Assembly: GCA_965219515.1 (NCBI GenBank)
Contig: OZ244776.1
Coordinates: 3,038,001-3,102,000 of the forward strand
Length of the DNA: 64,000 nucleotides
Direction: 5' to 3'
From: Ilyomonas sp965219515
GTDB lineage: Bacteria; Bacteroidota; Bacteroidia; Chitinophagales; Chitinophagaceae
The notes beneath the pieces are model-generated. The model was given only the letters and a program-made list of their open reading frames with translations. It was not told the DNA's origin and did not search any database. How positions within the stretch are numbered: the first letter of the stretch is position 1; the number at the start of each line of letters is the position of its first letter. This document shows, one piece after another, positions 34,809-44,200 of the stretch. A program made the translations under genes and the position numbers.

Positions 34809-35216
34809 CTAATTTAATACCACCAGTTTCTTCGTATAAACCGCTTTGTCTTTGGTAAAAACTTTTACTATATATGTGCCGGTAGCAAGATTGCTTACAT
34901 TTACATCATTGTTCCCGGGTTGTATGGTATTGCGAAGCACAGCCGTTCCGCTATTGTTATATACAATCAAATCGCCTTTATCTTTTTCCTGAATGCTGTT
35001 TATATAAATGGTTGTAACACTTCTTGCCGGGTTTGGAAACATTCTCATCTCTGCTGTGCTGCTGCCGCGCTGATAGTTAACAGGCGTATAAGTATAATGG
35101 TTCATTACGGTATTGTTTTGCGGAGCAACTGTATCCTGCTGCGCATCGGCTTTTATTGCTGTTGCCAATGTTATCGCTGATAACACAAAGGCATATAGTA
35201 AATTTCTGTTCTTCAT
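34809..35216 (-). CDS. Small secreted protein with type IX sorting domain
   Basis: 135 residues: signal peptide (to about residue 25), a short Gln/Asn/Thr-rich linker, then a complete type A C-terminal sorting domain (MRMFPNPARSVTTIYI ... GDLIVYNNSGTAVL ... LATGTYIVKVF..KAVYTKKLVVLN). The sorting domain targets proteins through the PorV-containing translocon, which this genome encodes at 57803. Almost no cargo remains between signal and sorting domain. Confidence 0.9.
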   Translation of the reverse strand: MKNRNLLYAFVLSAITLATAIKADAQQDTVAPQNNTVMNHYTYTPVNYQRGSSTAEMRMFPNPARSVTTIYINSIQEKDKGDLIVYNNSGTAVLRNTIQPGNNDVNVSNLATGTYIVKVFTKDKAVYTKKLVVLN

Positions 35217-35371
35217 AATCTTTTCCTTTTCTATTCACTATTGTTTCAATACCGTGCCAAACTCGCAAATGCAGTTGTAGTTTGTATTCCATGCTATTTT
35301 TAATGATGGTGCAATCACTGTTTATCCATTACTTTGCAGCACCATATTTTACTGATAATCTTTTTTCTTTT

Positions 35372-35791
35372 ATGATTCAACGTTCACAAAGTATCTGGCT
35401 GCTGCTGGCATCTGTCTGCGCTTTTTTATCCATTAAATTTCCTTTTTTTTATATCAACAGCATTGTGCCGGGTGTGGCTACGGAAGAATACAATGCAACA
35501 AGCAATGTATTGTTGCTGATACTCACTTCCATTTTGGGTGCGCTGTTATTATTCCTTATTTTTCTGTATAAAAACAGAAAGCTGCAGTTGCAGTTAACAT
35601 TTTTAGCCCTTGCAGTTAGCGCGTTAAACATATACCTGTATTTTCAGTATGGTTACATCAATCAGCCCGCAAAACCCGGCATTGCCTTATCGTCTGCCTT
35701 CTCTTTTTTAATACCAATTTTTTGTATCATGGCAATCATTGGAATTAGAAAAGACATGAAGCTGATCAGAAGTCTGGACAGAATAAGATAG
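35372..35791 (+). CDS. DUF4293 membrane protein
   Basis: 139 residues from the ATG at 35372 (MIQRSQSIWLLLAS, the canonical DUF4293 start); upstream codons are not homologous. Four membrane helices separated by short loops. The family is restricted to Bacteroidota and has no known function. Confidence 0.88.
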   Translation: MIQRSQSIWLLLASVCAFLSIKFPFFYINSIVPGVATEEYNATSNVLLLILTSILGALLLFLIFLYKNRKLQLQLTFLALAVSALNIYLYFQYGYINQPAKPGIALSSAFSFLIPIFCIMAIIGIRKDMKLIRSLDRIR

Positions 35792-36054
35792 GAAAGAGTA
35801 ATAGGAAGTTATAAGAAAACAAAATGCAGGAAGAATCGAATACAATTTCAGTATGTTTACCGAACAAGCATTACCAATGATGATGGATTTTAAAAAAACT
35901 CCGCCCGGCAACAGAAATTGATGATTTATTCAAAAATTGTCCTGATATTCAAAGAAGTTCTTTCCGCCCGAACAAAAGCTATTACTAGTATGCAGCAGAT
36001 TGCTTCAAGGTACAGTTTCAATATTATTGGCAACACCCTTGGTGTAAGTTCGCC
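35792..36054. other. Gap with no recognisable gene
   Basis: AT-rich sequence between the DUF4293 gene and the toxin gene. Short frames are broken by stops; nothing is recognised. Confidence 0.4.
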
Positions 36055-36390
36055 TTATTTATTTTGGTTTAAGCTGTCAATGATGGTTTTTATTGTTTTA
36101 TTGTCAATGCTATTAAACTCCGACTTATCATAAATGGTCAGCAAATAAATCTCCTTATTCTCTGTCAGCACATAAGTAATAACTCTTCCACCACCACTTT
36201 TTCCTTTCCCTTTGCTCTTAACGGCAAGCCTGATTTTATAAATATTATTTCTCAAAGGTGTTCCTATCTCTGGATCATTTGTAAGTGCGATGCTCAATAC
36301 CGCAAGTTCGTGTTTGAGAGATGAAAATTTTTTGACAAGGCGTTTAGCTTCTTTTTTAAACTTATCACTTGGTATAACACTAAAGTTCAT
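36055..36390 (-). CDS. RelE/ParE-type toxin
   Basis: 111 residues, basic, with the RelE/HigB-like pattern FKKEAKRLVKKFSSLKHEL, GTPLRNNIYKIRLA, GGRVITYVLTENKEIYLLTIYDKSE. Such toxins usually cleave mRNA at the ribosome or poison gyrase. It overlaps the upstream antitoxin gene by 11 bases on the same strand, the usual order antitoxin then toxin. The C-terminus contains the common LLTIYDKSE strand. Fair confidence in fold; target unknown. Confidence 0.82.
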   Translation of the reverse strand: MNFSVIPSDKFKKEAKRLVKKFSSLKHELAVLSIALTNDPEIGTPLRNNIYKIRLAVKSKGKGKSGGGRVITYVLTENKEIYLLTIYDKSEFNSIDNKTIKTIIDSLNQNK

Positions 36391-36598
36391 TCAGAAATTC
36401 GTTTAGCGTCTGTTTATGTCCTTTTGCTTGTTTAAGAATAGCAACTTGCTCAAACGCTTCTTTTAAATCAGATTTTAATTTCAAAGCCTGTTCATATTTC
36501 CGTAATTTATTAAGCACCTTTTCCCATTCAGTAAGAGGCAACTGAACGGCCTGGGTGTTACCATTTATATCATTTACATAATGAAGTACAATTTTCAT
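36380..36598 (-). CDS. Probable antitoxin of the RelE-type pair
   Basis: 72 residues. An N-terminal strand (KIVLHYVNDINGNTQAVQLP) and a helical acidic remainder ending TLNEFLNEL. No recognised DNA-binding motif. Overlap with the toxin gene and size support the role; the family is not recognised by me. Confidence 0.72.
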   Translation of the reverse strand: MKIVLHYVNDINGNTQAVQLPLTEWEKVLNKLRKYEQALKLKSDLKEAFEQVAILKQAKGHKQTLNEFLNEL

Positions 36599-36736
36599 GT
36601 CTCAAATTTAGGAAGATTTATCAAATGGCAGTGTATCAAAAAAGATGGCGAACAACATACCTCATTGCTACAAAGCAAAATTGCAAACAAAACATTTTGT
36701 CCCTCTTGTTTCATACGATAACAGGCTGCGGTTAGA

Positions 36737-38011
36737 TCAAATTTTCCATTCTACAATACCGTTCACCCATTCTTTTTTGTAAGGCGCCGCTATGCGAATG
36801 TAATTATCCGTGTAGCCTTCCATCATGCCGTTTTTATCGGCTTCTTCAAACAAAACATTGCGGGTTTCACCGGCATGCTGCCTTGTAAAATGCTGCATCT
36901 TCAGATAAGATAAATTGCGCAGCGTTTTATTGCGCTGATGACGGATGTTTACGGGCACGGCAGGCTTTATTTCCAAGGCTTTTGTATTGTCTCTTTCCGA
37001 ATAGGTAAACACATGCAGATAGCTGATATCGAGGTTGTGAAGAAAGTGGAATGTTTCCATAAAATCTTCTTCCGATTCGCCGGGAAAGCCAACAATTACG
37101 TCAACACCTATAGCGCAATGCGGCATCAGTTTTTTTATCAGACTTACTTTTTCCGCATACAGTTCGCGGCGATACCGGCGGCGCATCATGCCCAATATTT
37201 TGTTGCTCCCACTTTGCAGCGGAACATGAAAATGCGGCATAAATTTATTGCTGTTTGCCACAAAATGAATGATGTCGTCCGTCAGCAAATTCGGCTCTAT
37301 GGAAGAGATGCGAAAACGTTCAATGCCTTTCACCGAATCGAGCGACTGAATTAACTGGTAAAAATTTTCTTCGTGCTGTTTGTTGCCATCATCACCTTTG
37401 CCAAAATCGCCCAGATTTACGCCGGTTAGCACAATTTCTTTTACACCTTTTTCGGCCAGCATAGTTGCGTTGGCAACCACGTTTTTAACATTGTCGCTGC
37501 GGCTTTTTCCGCGTGCCATGGGTATGGTGCAGAACGAGCAATTGTAATCGCAGCCATCCTGCACTTTTAAAAAAGTGCGCGTTCTGTCGGCTAACGAAAA
37601 GGAGGAATGAAAACCGCTCACTTCTTCAATATCGCAGCTTGATATTCTGGCAGAATCGCCTTTGGTTAATTCTTTTAAATGAGCGCTGAGATTGAATTTT
37701 TCGGCAGCGCCCAGCACCAGATCCACGCCATCAATACCAGCAATTTCTTCTGGTTTTAATTGTGCGTAACAACCTGTGATAACAACCAGGCTTTCCGGCG
37801 AGTTTCGTTGTATGCGACGCACCAATTGGCGGCATTCTTTGTCGGCGTTACCGGTAACAGAACAGGTATTAATGACATACACATCGGCTTTATCGGCAAA
37901 CATCTTTTTTTCAAAACCATCCGCTTCCAGTTGTCTTGATAAAGCCGAGGTTTCAGAAAAATTCAACTTGCAGCCTAAGGTATGAAATGCCACCGAACGC
38001 TTTGTTTCCAT
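36737..38011 (-). CDS. mtaB: tRNA (N6-threonylcarbamoyladenosine-C2) methylthiotransferase
   Basis: 424 residues from the ATG at 38011. The N-terminal UPF0004 domain has TLGCKLNFSETSAL, NTCSVTGNADKECR and TGCYAQ, whose three Cys bind the auxiliary cluster. The radical SAM CDYNCSFC is near residue 150, and a TRAM-like end follows (QHAGETRNVLFEE...). It converts t6A37 to ms2t6A37 in tRNAs reading ANN codons. The 'GCKLN' type points to MtaB rather than MiaB or RimO. Confidence 0.93.
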   Translation of the reverse strand: METKRSVAFHTLGCKLNFSETSALSRQLEADGFEKKMFADKADVYVINTCSVTGNADKECRQLVRRIQRNSPESLVVITGCYAQLKPEEIAGIDGVDLVLGAAEKFNLSAHLKELTKGDSARISSCDIEEVSGFHSSFSLADRTRTFLKVQDGCDYNCSFCTIPMARGKSRSDNVKNVVANATMLAEKGVKEIVLTGVNLGDFGKGDDGNKQHEENFYQLIQSLDSVKGIERFRISSIEPNLLTDDIIHFVANSNKFMPHFHVPLQSGSNKILGMMRRRYRRELYAEKVSLIKKLMPHCAIGVDVIVGFPGESEEDFMETFHFLHNLDISYLHVFTYSERDNTKALEIKPAVPVNIRHQRNKTLRNLSYLKMQHFTRQHAGETRNVLFEEADKNGMMEGYTDNYIRIAAPYKKEWVNGIVEWKI

Positions 38012-38236
38012 AAGCCGGCAAAGATACAAACCGGGTAAGAATACAGTTGCATGTATGTAAAAAAAGGAATGCTTACATATCCGATGACAGGCATCAGCAT
38101 AAATCATTTATTTCATTTCCATTTTTTACCGTTTTTATACAAAACAACCCTAATCATTTGTTATGGATAACAGGCAGATTTTATATTATAGAAATAAATT
38201 CCGACCTTTATAATTGATCAAATTAAGAAAAAATAT

Positions 38237-38692
38237 ATGGGAAGATCGCAGGAAACATTTAAAAAGAAAGAATTAGAAAAACAAAGACAAAGGAATAAGC
38301 AGGACAAAAGGGAAAAAATGCAGGAACGTCGGGCAAATGTGCAAAAAGGAAAAAGCCTGGAAGATATGATTGCCTATATTGACGAAAACGGCAACTTTTC
38401 TTCCACCCCGCCCGATCCGAAAAAGAAAAAATTATTTAACACGGAAGACATCCAGATTCGTACACCAAAACAAGAAGAATTAGTTCAGGAAAACACGGAA
38501 AGAACCGGCGTGGTTACGTTTTTTAATGCAGCTAAAGGTTTTGGTTTTATTAAAGACAGTGCCACCGGCGAAAGCGCTTTTGTACATGCCAACCAGCTTT
38601 CCAGCATGTTGAAAGAAAATGACAAGGTTATTTTTGAAGTGGAAAATGGCTTTAAAGGTCTGAACGCCGTAAATGTAAAAAAAGCGGGTTAA
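38237..38692 (+). CDS. Cold-shock domain protein with basic N-terminal extension
   Basis: 151 residues. The last 63 form a cold-shock domain (GVVTFFNAAKGFGFIKDS...AFVHANQL) with the RNP1-like KGFGFI and RNP2-like FVHA motifs. The first 85 are highly charged (KKKELEKQRQRNKQDKREKMQERR) and probably disordered, as in the CspA-family proteins with a leader found in Bacteroidota. It binds single-stranded nucleic acid; likely an RNA chaperone. Confidence 0.9.
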   Translation: MGRSQETFKKKELEKQRQRNKQDKREKMQERRANVQKGKSLEDMIAYIDENGNFSSTPPDPKKKKLFNTEDIQIRTPKQEELVQENTERTGVVTFFNAAKGFGFIKDSATGESAFVHANQLSSMLKENDKVIFEVENGFKGLNAVNVKKAG

Positions 38693-38772
38693 CAGTTTAG
38701 TTTAGCAAACCAGCTTCCGGAAACAATACCAATTGGATATTTAAGATATTTGATACTGAAAGATAGCTGACG

Positions 38773-38815
38773 TTGCGTTTCGATAACATGGTTCAAACCG
38801 TTTTCATTATCCAAA
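38773..38815 (+). repeat. 43-base dispersed repeat, copy 1
   Basis: Matches 51160-51202 at 37 of 43 positions, starting TTGCGTTTCGATAACATGG and ending TTATCCAAA. It sits in the gap between the cold-shock gene and the 3' end of the CDF gene. No protein frame. Confidence 0.65.
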
Positions 38816-38838
38816 TGGTATTATACATCCGCAGATAT

Positions 38839-39744
38839 TTATAAATCCGGCTCTATAAATATCTGCTTTAGTTCCGGAAATCGGTTTGCTATATCTTTTT
38901 TAATTTCCCTCGAAACCCTAACAACCTCTTCAGCAGTAAGTTCTTTTCTAAAAACGGTTTTTAATACAATCAGCGTTTCGTCGGGAGCCAGAATGGTTGA
39001 TAACTGGTTGTTTACTTTTAATACCGCGTTGTTGCTTTCGGCAATCTTTTTTGTATTTGCAAGCATGCTTCCGGAAGCGGCTTCGCCCATTAATAAACTT
39101 CTGCTTTCTCTTGTTAATATGATTGATACGGCTGTTAGGATAACACCTATCAGGATCGAAGCGATGCCGTCAAAATATGGATTGTTAAGCCGATGCCCCA
39201 GATAAACGCCGGTAAAAGCGATAATGAGACCCAATACATCTGCGGCATCTTCAAACAGCACGACAAAGGAAGACGGATCTTTACTTTTTCTTACTGCTTT
39301 CCAAAACGGCATATTTCCTCTGTTTTTATTAAATCCTTTCAAAGAAATAATAAAAGAAATGCCATCGAACAGAAAGGCAATGCCCAGCACAATGTAGTTC
39401 CACAGCGGATTTTCGATTGGCGCGGGATGGCGCAGGTGCGTAATGCCTTCATAAAAAGAAATGCCGCCGCCTACGGCAAAAATGAGAATAGAAACAATGA
39501 ACGACCAGAAATACAATTCCTTTCCATAACCAAAAGGTCGCTGTGCATCCGGCTTTTTTTTACTTTTTTTCAATCCCAGCAACAGCAGAATTTCATTGGC
39601 TGTGTCAACCAGCGAATGTATGCCTTCAGATATCATTGCCGAACTGCCGGTGATGGCGGCGGCTACAAATTTTGTAACCGCAATTAAGAAATTTGCTATT
39701 AATGCGCTGTAAATAGCCGGTTTGGATGAAGCCATGTGTTGCAT
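38839..39744 (-). CDS. Cation diffusion facilitator transporter
   Basis: 301 residues with six membrane helices. Metal-site residues are visible in SEGIHSLVDTANEILLLLG (helix 2) and FEDAADVLGLIIAF (helix 5), the HxxxD / DxxxD arrangement of CDF proteins, followed by a cytoplasmic C-terminal domain. It resembles the SLC30A9-like branch. It exports divalent metals such as zinc, iron or manganese; which one is not readable. Confidence 0.88.
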   Translation of the reverse strand: MQHMASSKPAIYSALIANFLIAVTKFVAAAITGSSAMISEGIHSLVDTANEILLLLGLKKSKKKPDAQRPFGYGKELYFWSFIVSILIFAVGGGISFYEGITHLRHPAPIENPLWNYIVLGIAFLFDGISFIISLKGFNKNRGNMPFWKAVRKSKDPSSFVVLFEDAADVLGLIIAFTGVYLGHRLNNPYFDGIASILIGVILTAVSIILTRESRSLLMGEAASGSMLANTKKIAESNNAVLKVNNQLSTILAPDETLIVLKTVFRKELTAEEVVRVSREIKKDIANRFPELKQIFIEPDL

Positions 39745-39832
39745 TTACAAAAAACCTGCCTTCATCTCATAGTAGAAAACAAAAAGGATTGCATTTTTGC
39801 AACCCTCTTGTTTATTGATGGTTATTGTAAGG

Positions 39833-40327
39833 TCATCTGTAAAAAGCGTCGCGGTTATAAAATTCATCATCAGAGTCTGTAAAAGTCATATCAGGATGAT
39901 ATTGCGAATACACAACCAATTCGTAACCTCTGTCAACACCTGTGCTGGTATTGTACCGCTTTGTGCGGGCAAATGTATCATGGTTTATTTTATTGGAATA
40001 AACTGTTTTATTATTTTCATCAAGGTCTGCCAATCCAATTGGAATAATCAGATGGTCATCGCCTTCTTTATTTAAAAACTCATGTACGCCGCTGTTTGCC
40101 GTTGCGCTATAAACTTCGTGTCCTTTCTCGATCACCGATTCATCCACTTTTACATCTAAATACACAACCCGTTCGTCTTTTTTGCTTACCATCAAACCTT
40201 CTACTTTTCCTACGGTACGGCCGTCTGCATCTTTCACATCCCAGCCACGAACGTCAGAGTAGCCAGAGGCAACTTTATAATCGGATAAATCGTGCAGATA
40301 AAAGAGATTTTTGTTACTTTCTTCCAT
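39833..40327 (-). CDS. PRC-barrel domain protein
   Basis: 164 residues. YKVASGYSDVRGWDVKDADGRTVGKVEGLMVSKKD is a PRC-barrel start, and VYLDVKVDE follows. The remainder (EFLNKEGDDHLIIPIGLADLD, and a Tyr/Asp-rich end) lacks named motifs. Such proteins are often stress-induced. It begins 22 bases after the hypothetical gene at 40350-40931 and is probably in the same operon. Confidence 0.82.
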   Translation of the reverse strand: MEESNKNLFYLHDLSDYKVASGYSDVRGWDVKDADGRTVGKVEGLMVSKKDERVVYLDVKVDESVIEKGHEVYSATANSGVHEFLNKEGDDHLIIPIGLADLDENNKTVYSNKINHDTFARTKRYNTSTGVDRGYELVVYSQYHPDMTFTDSDDEFYNRDAFYR

Positions 40328-40349
40328 TATTTTATTTTTAAAAAATCAA

Positions 40350-40931
40350 TCAATTCATTTTCTGAAGCAGGTCGGCGGCTTTATCAAAAAAACGTTGCAC
40401 CGCTTCTTTCTGATCGAGGGTTAATATCTCCGGTTTAATACCATCAGCGGCAGTTTTAACATCGGCTGCCTCTGTGCTTAAAGAGGAAAATTTTGCCTGC
40501 TGCATGTTGCCCAGCGAAGTGCTGATTATATCGGCAGCGGCTTTTATCTTATCAGCATGATTGGTAGCCATCGGGTCTGCCGTTATCTCCCTGGCGTAGT
40601 CATTAGCCTGGTCCATATCCGCTTTTATATCGTAATTAACGTCGCCTGCTTTTTCCTGAACTGCCATGATTAACTTCGATAAAGCCGTGCTGCTGTAGGT
40701 ATGGTCGAGCGCCATTTTACTTGTGTCGCCTTTTACGTAATCTATATAGCTTGTTACGTCGTTGTTTTGCGCCGGCATAGTCATCATTGCCGTAGAATCG
40801 GTGCCCGGCGGTGTTAGCCTGTTACCACTGTTTTTGAAAAAAAGAAAATAAACGGCAACGGCGAGTATAACAAGAACTAATAAAATCCACGGCCAAACAG
40901 GTTTTTTCTTTTCAATTTTAATTTCTGTCAT
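40350..40931 (-). CDS. Membrane-anchored hypothetical protein
   Basis: 193 residues: a Lys-rich start, one membrane helix (about residues 12-31, WPWILLVLVILAVAVYFLFF), then a long helical soluble domain of four predicted helices (DYVKGDTSKMALDHTYSSTAL, INYDIKADMDQANDYAREI...). Topology suggests a periplasmic helical bundle. Function not recognised. It leads the PRC-barrel gene. Confidence 0.7.
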   Translation of the reverse strand: MTEIKIEKKKPVWPWILLVLVILAVAVYFLFFKNSGNRLTPPGTDSTAMMTMPAQNNDVTSYIDYVKGDTSKMALDHTYSSTALSKLIMAVQEKAGDVNYDIKADMDQANDYAREITADPMATNHADKIKAAADIISTSLGNMQQAKFSSLSTEAADVKTAADGIKPEILTLDQKEAVQRFFDKAADLLQKMN

Positions 40932-41275
40932 TTTTTATAATTTGTTGAATGAATGAATCGCCCGATTGTCCAACTTATCTGTTTGTTGTATTATCGGAAA
41001 GAGTTATGAAAACAGGGGTATCTATGCAAATAATCGTTACAGAGCAGAAGCAAACACAGATGAAAAATTTACCAAAGAATATCTTTCAAATGAAATTCTC
41101 AATTACAATGCAAAAAACTATGCCACAAATAAAAAGACAATCAATCAGTTGTATTCAATTATGAGAGATAGCCAATTATGCAATTTGGAAAAAATGTTTT
41201 TCAGAGAGAAGATAAACGAAAAATTATAATACCTAAACACATTTTCCCAACCACTCTTATGTTTCAAGAATTATC
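40932..41275. other. 344-base gap, no convincing gene
   Basis: Holds the promoter side of the minus-strand 40931 gene and the 3' side of the macroglobulin gene. Two overlapping short plus-strand frames (starting 40949 and 40966) are Lys/Asn-rich and match nothing I know. Confidence 0.4.
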
Positions 41276-44200
41276 TCATTTCACCAGTACCCATTTACCT
41301 TCTACGCCGCCGCTTATTGTATGGTCGTACATGGCCTCGGCATACACGCCGGGCCAATAAAAAGAACCGGTATAAGCCGCATTGAGTTGCACATAATAGG
41401 TTACTGTTTCGCCACGTTCCATATCGAAATAATGATACACACGATCATCGCGGATGTCCATATAATTTGCCGGTGAGGATTGAAATGCGCCTTCGCTGTT
41501 ATACAAACGGGTATTTAAAATCTCCCATCCCGAAGGAAAGATTTGTGTCAGCGCCATATTCTCGTACCTGCCGCGCAAGCCGGGATTTGTAATGGTCACT
41601 TTCGCCACAAAATCCGTTCCCTGCTTCAGGTTGGCAATGTCAACCGGCTGCCCGTTTGCCGTAATGTAATTTACATTCACCTTTAGTACCGCAGGATTAT
41701 TATTTACCGGAACAATCTGATTGCTTACAGGCTGGCCTTCATTAATAACACGTACATACAACACATTGTTTCCTTTATTGGTAAGAGATAGGTTGCTTTT
41801 ACCATTCTGCCAGCTCATGCCTGTTTGCAATACGGTGCTTTCCGTTGTAAGATTACTGCTTTTTCCATTGATGATGGCACCTGCATTTATATTTTGCTCT
41901 GCTTTTACATCACCCGAATATTCAGCTATCGCAATCAGTGAATAGGCGGTTGTTTGCGTACTGTACCAACTTTCCTGCGACAGTTGCGCAGCAATGCTTT
42001 TTATCAATCCCGAGGCTTCTGTTCTGCGTTTCATGATGGTTAATGTTTCCAGCGCCATCGCTTCGTCGCGCAGACTGCTGCCGTAGGTAAAGCCCGGATT
42101 TTTCCGTTGCGGAAATGTTGTTGGCAAACCACTGATCAATTGCAATGCAACCCGGGGCTGACCAATCAACTGATACGCGGCGGCCAATCTCCATTTTCCT
42201 TCCGGCGTTAAAAACTTCCATTCCCTCAGCCTGTTCATGGCGCCTACTTCGGGCACTTTGGCAAGGGCTAATAAATATAGCCGATAGGCTTGCGACAGAT
42301 CGGTGCCATAATAGGGCGCTTTGGTTACATTCCATGTTAAGGCTTTGTTGCGTTCATAGCCTTTCCACTGGTTAAGCATTGATGAGGAAATATTGTAGCC
42401 ACCGGCTGATGCTTCCAGTAAAAAATGACCTGCATAATTGCTTCCCCATTCATCGGCATCCGCTTCCGAAGGCCAATAGCTGAAGCCGCCATCGCCCGTT
42501 TGAAAATTTTGAATTTTTTGTATGCCTGCGCGGATGTTCCGGTCAATGTCAGCTTTTTGTTTATCCGATAAATCGAGCAGTTTATGCAACACCAGTTGCG
42601 GAAAAACAGAAGAAGTGGTTTGTTCGATACAACCATGCGGATAGGTGATTATATACGTTAAGCGCGACTGTAAATTCATCGCCGGAATGCTGCTTATTTC
42701 CAGCACCGCTTTGCTGCTTGTGGCATCGCCAATCATGGCAACCGAGCTCTTCCACGATTGCCCCGGCTGCAGCACGGCTTCTGTGGTTTGTGTTTGATAC
42801 GGATTGGGATTTCTTATGTCAATCTCTACTTCGTATTTCGCCTTTTCGTTACCGGAGGAAGCATTGATGGCAATCTTACCGATGCCGGTATTCGGTTTCA
42901 CCTTAGCGGTAAAATAAACTGTCTGCTCGCCCGGCTTGCTGAACGAAATGGTCTGTGTTCCCGCCGCATCAAGATAAGGATTGCTTTGCAGGGAAAGCGA
43001 TACATTTTTGATATTATTTTCCGTGGCAAATACCGTAACCGGAATGGTGCATTCTTCCAGCGGAGCCAGCACTCTTGGCAGGGTTGCCAGCATCATCAGC
43101 GGCTTCTTTACGGTTACCGTTTTTTCTGCCATGCCAAACGCTTTATCATTGGCCGCAATTACCATAGCGCGCACACTGCCCATGTAAGAAGGCAATACAA
43201 AATTGTGCATGGTTTTTCCGCCACCTGTGGTAAACGGACCCATAAACTTCACCACCGGCTGAAACCTGTTCGCACGGCGGGTTTTGGAAGATAACTCCGC
43301 TTCGGCATCGCCACCAATGGTTAGTATTTTTTCCAGTTGGCCACCCCACGCGCCAATCACATAATCATACATATCCCAGCTTTTCACGCTCAACGCTTCC
43401 CTCGCATAAAAAGCCGCGTGCGGGTCGGGTGTTTTAAAGCGCGTTAAATCGAGCAAACCATCATCCACAATGGCGATTACATACGTCATGTTTTTACCGT
43501 TGGCTTCCGATACGGTGATGGATGAATTTTCTTCCGGTTCGATGACATCCGGCATCGAGATAACAGGTTTGAGTATCGTGTTTTTATCCTCAACCAATAT
43601 GGGCAGTACACCATACATGCGGATGGGTAAATCGTTCACCGTCTGCGCATGAGGCTGCACCGTCGTTACATTGACATATACGTTGGGCGACATTTCTTTT
43701 TCTGCCGTAAACGTAACATGCGTTTGCCCTTTCGTTGTTTTTACCCAATAGGTTTTCAGCACTTTGCTGCCCGCTTCGATGCTGATTAGCGCCCTGCCGC
43801 CTTCGCCCGATGGAATGGTGAGATTAATTTTATCATCTACATTATACTTCTCTTTATCTGCGGTAAAAGAAAGCATCGAAGCTGCGGTGGCATCGTTGTT
43901 ACCGCCGCGCGATTGCCAGCCATAATCATCCACATAAAACGTAGTGCCGGTGGTATGCCCGCTCTTTTTATCTCTTACCAAAATAAGATAACGACCATAA
44001 TTATCATCGGTTGTTTTAAAAGAGTAAACGCCTTTGCCACCTTGTAAATTCACCGTTTGTTTTTGAATGAGTTTGTTGTAATTGTCCTGCGTAAAATTGC
44101 TGAGGTTATCGCCCGTATTATCCCACCACCAACGCCATTGAATTTTATATAACTCCACTTCTACCTCATTCATTCCGCTCAGCAATTCTCCTTTTGTGTT

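Noticed and set aside
40949..41229. Two overlapping short plus-strand frames rich in Lys/Asn
   Set aside because: AT-driven composition, no family resemblance, non-ATG start for one of them, and they overlap in different frames.
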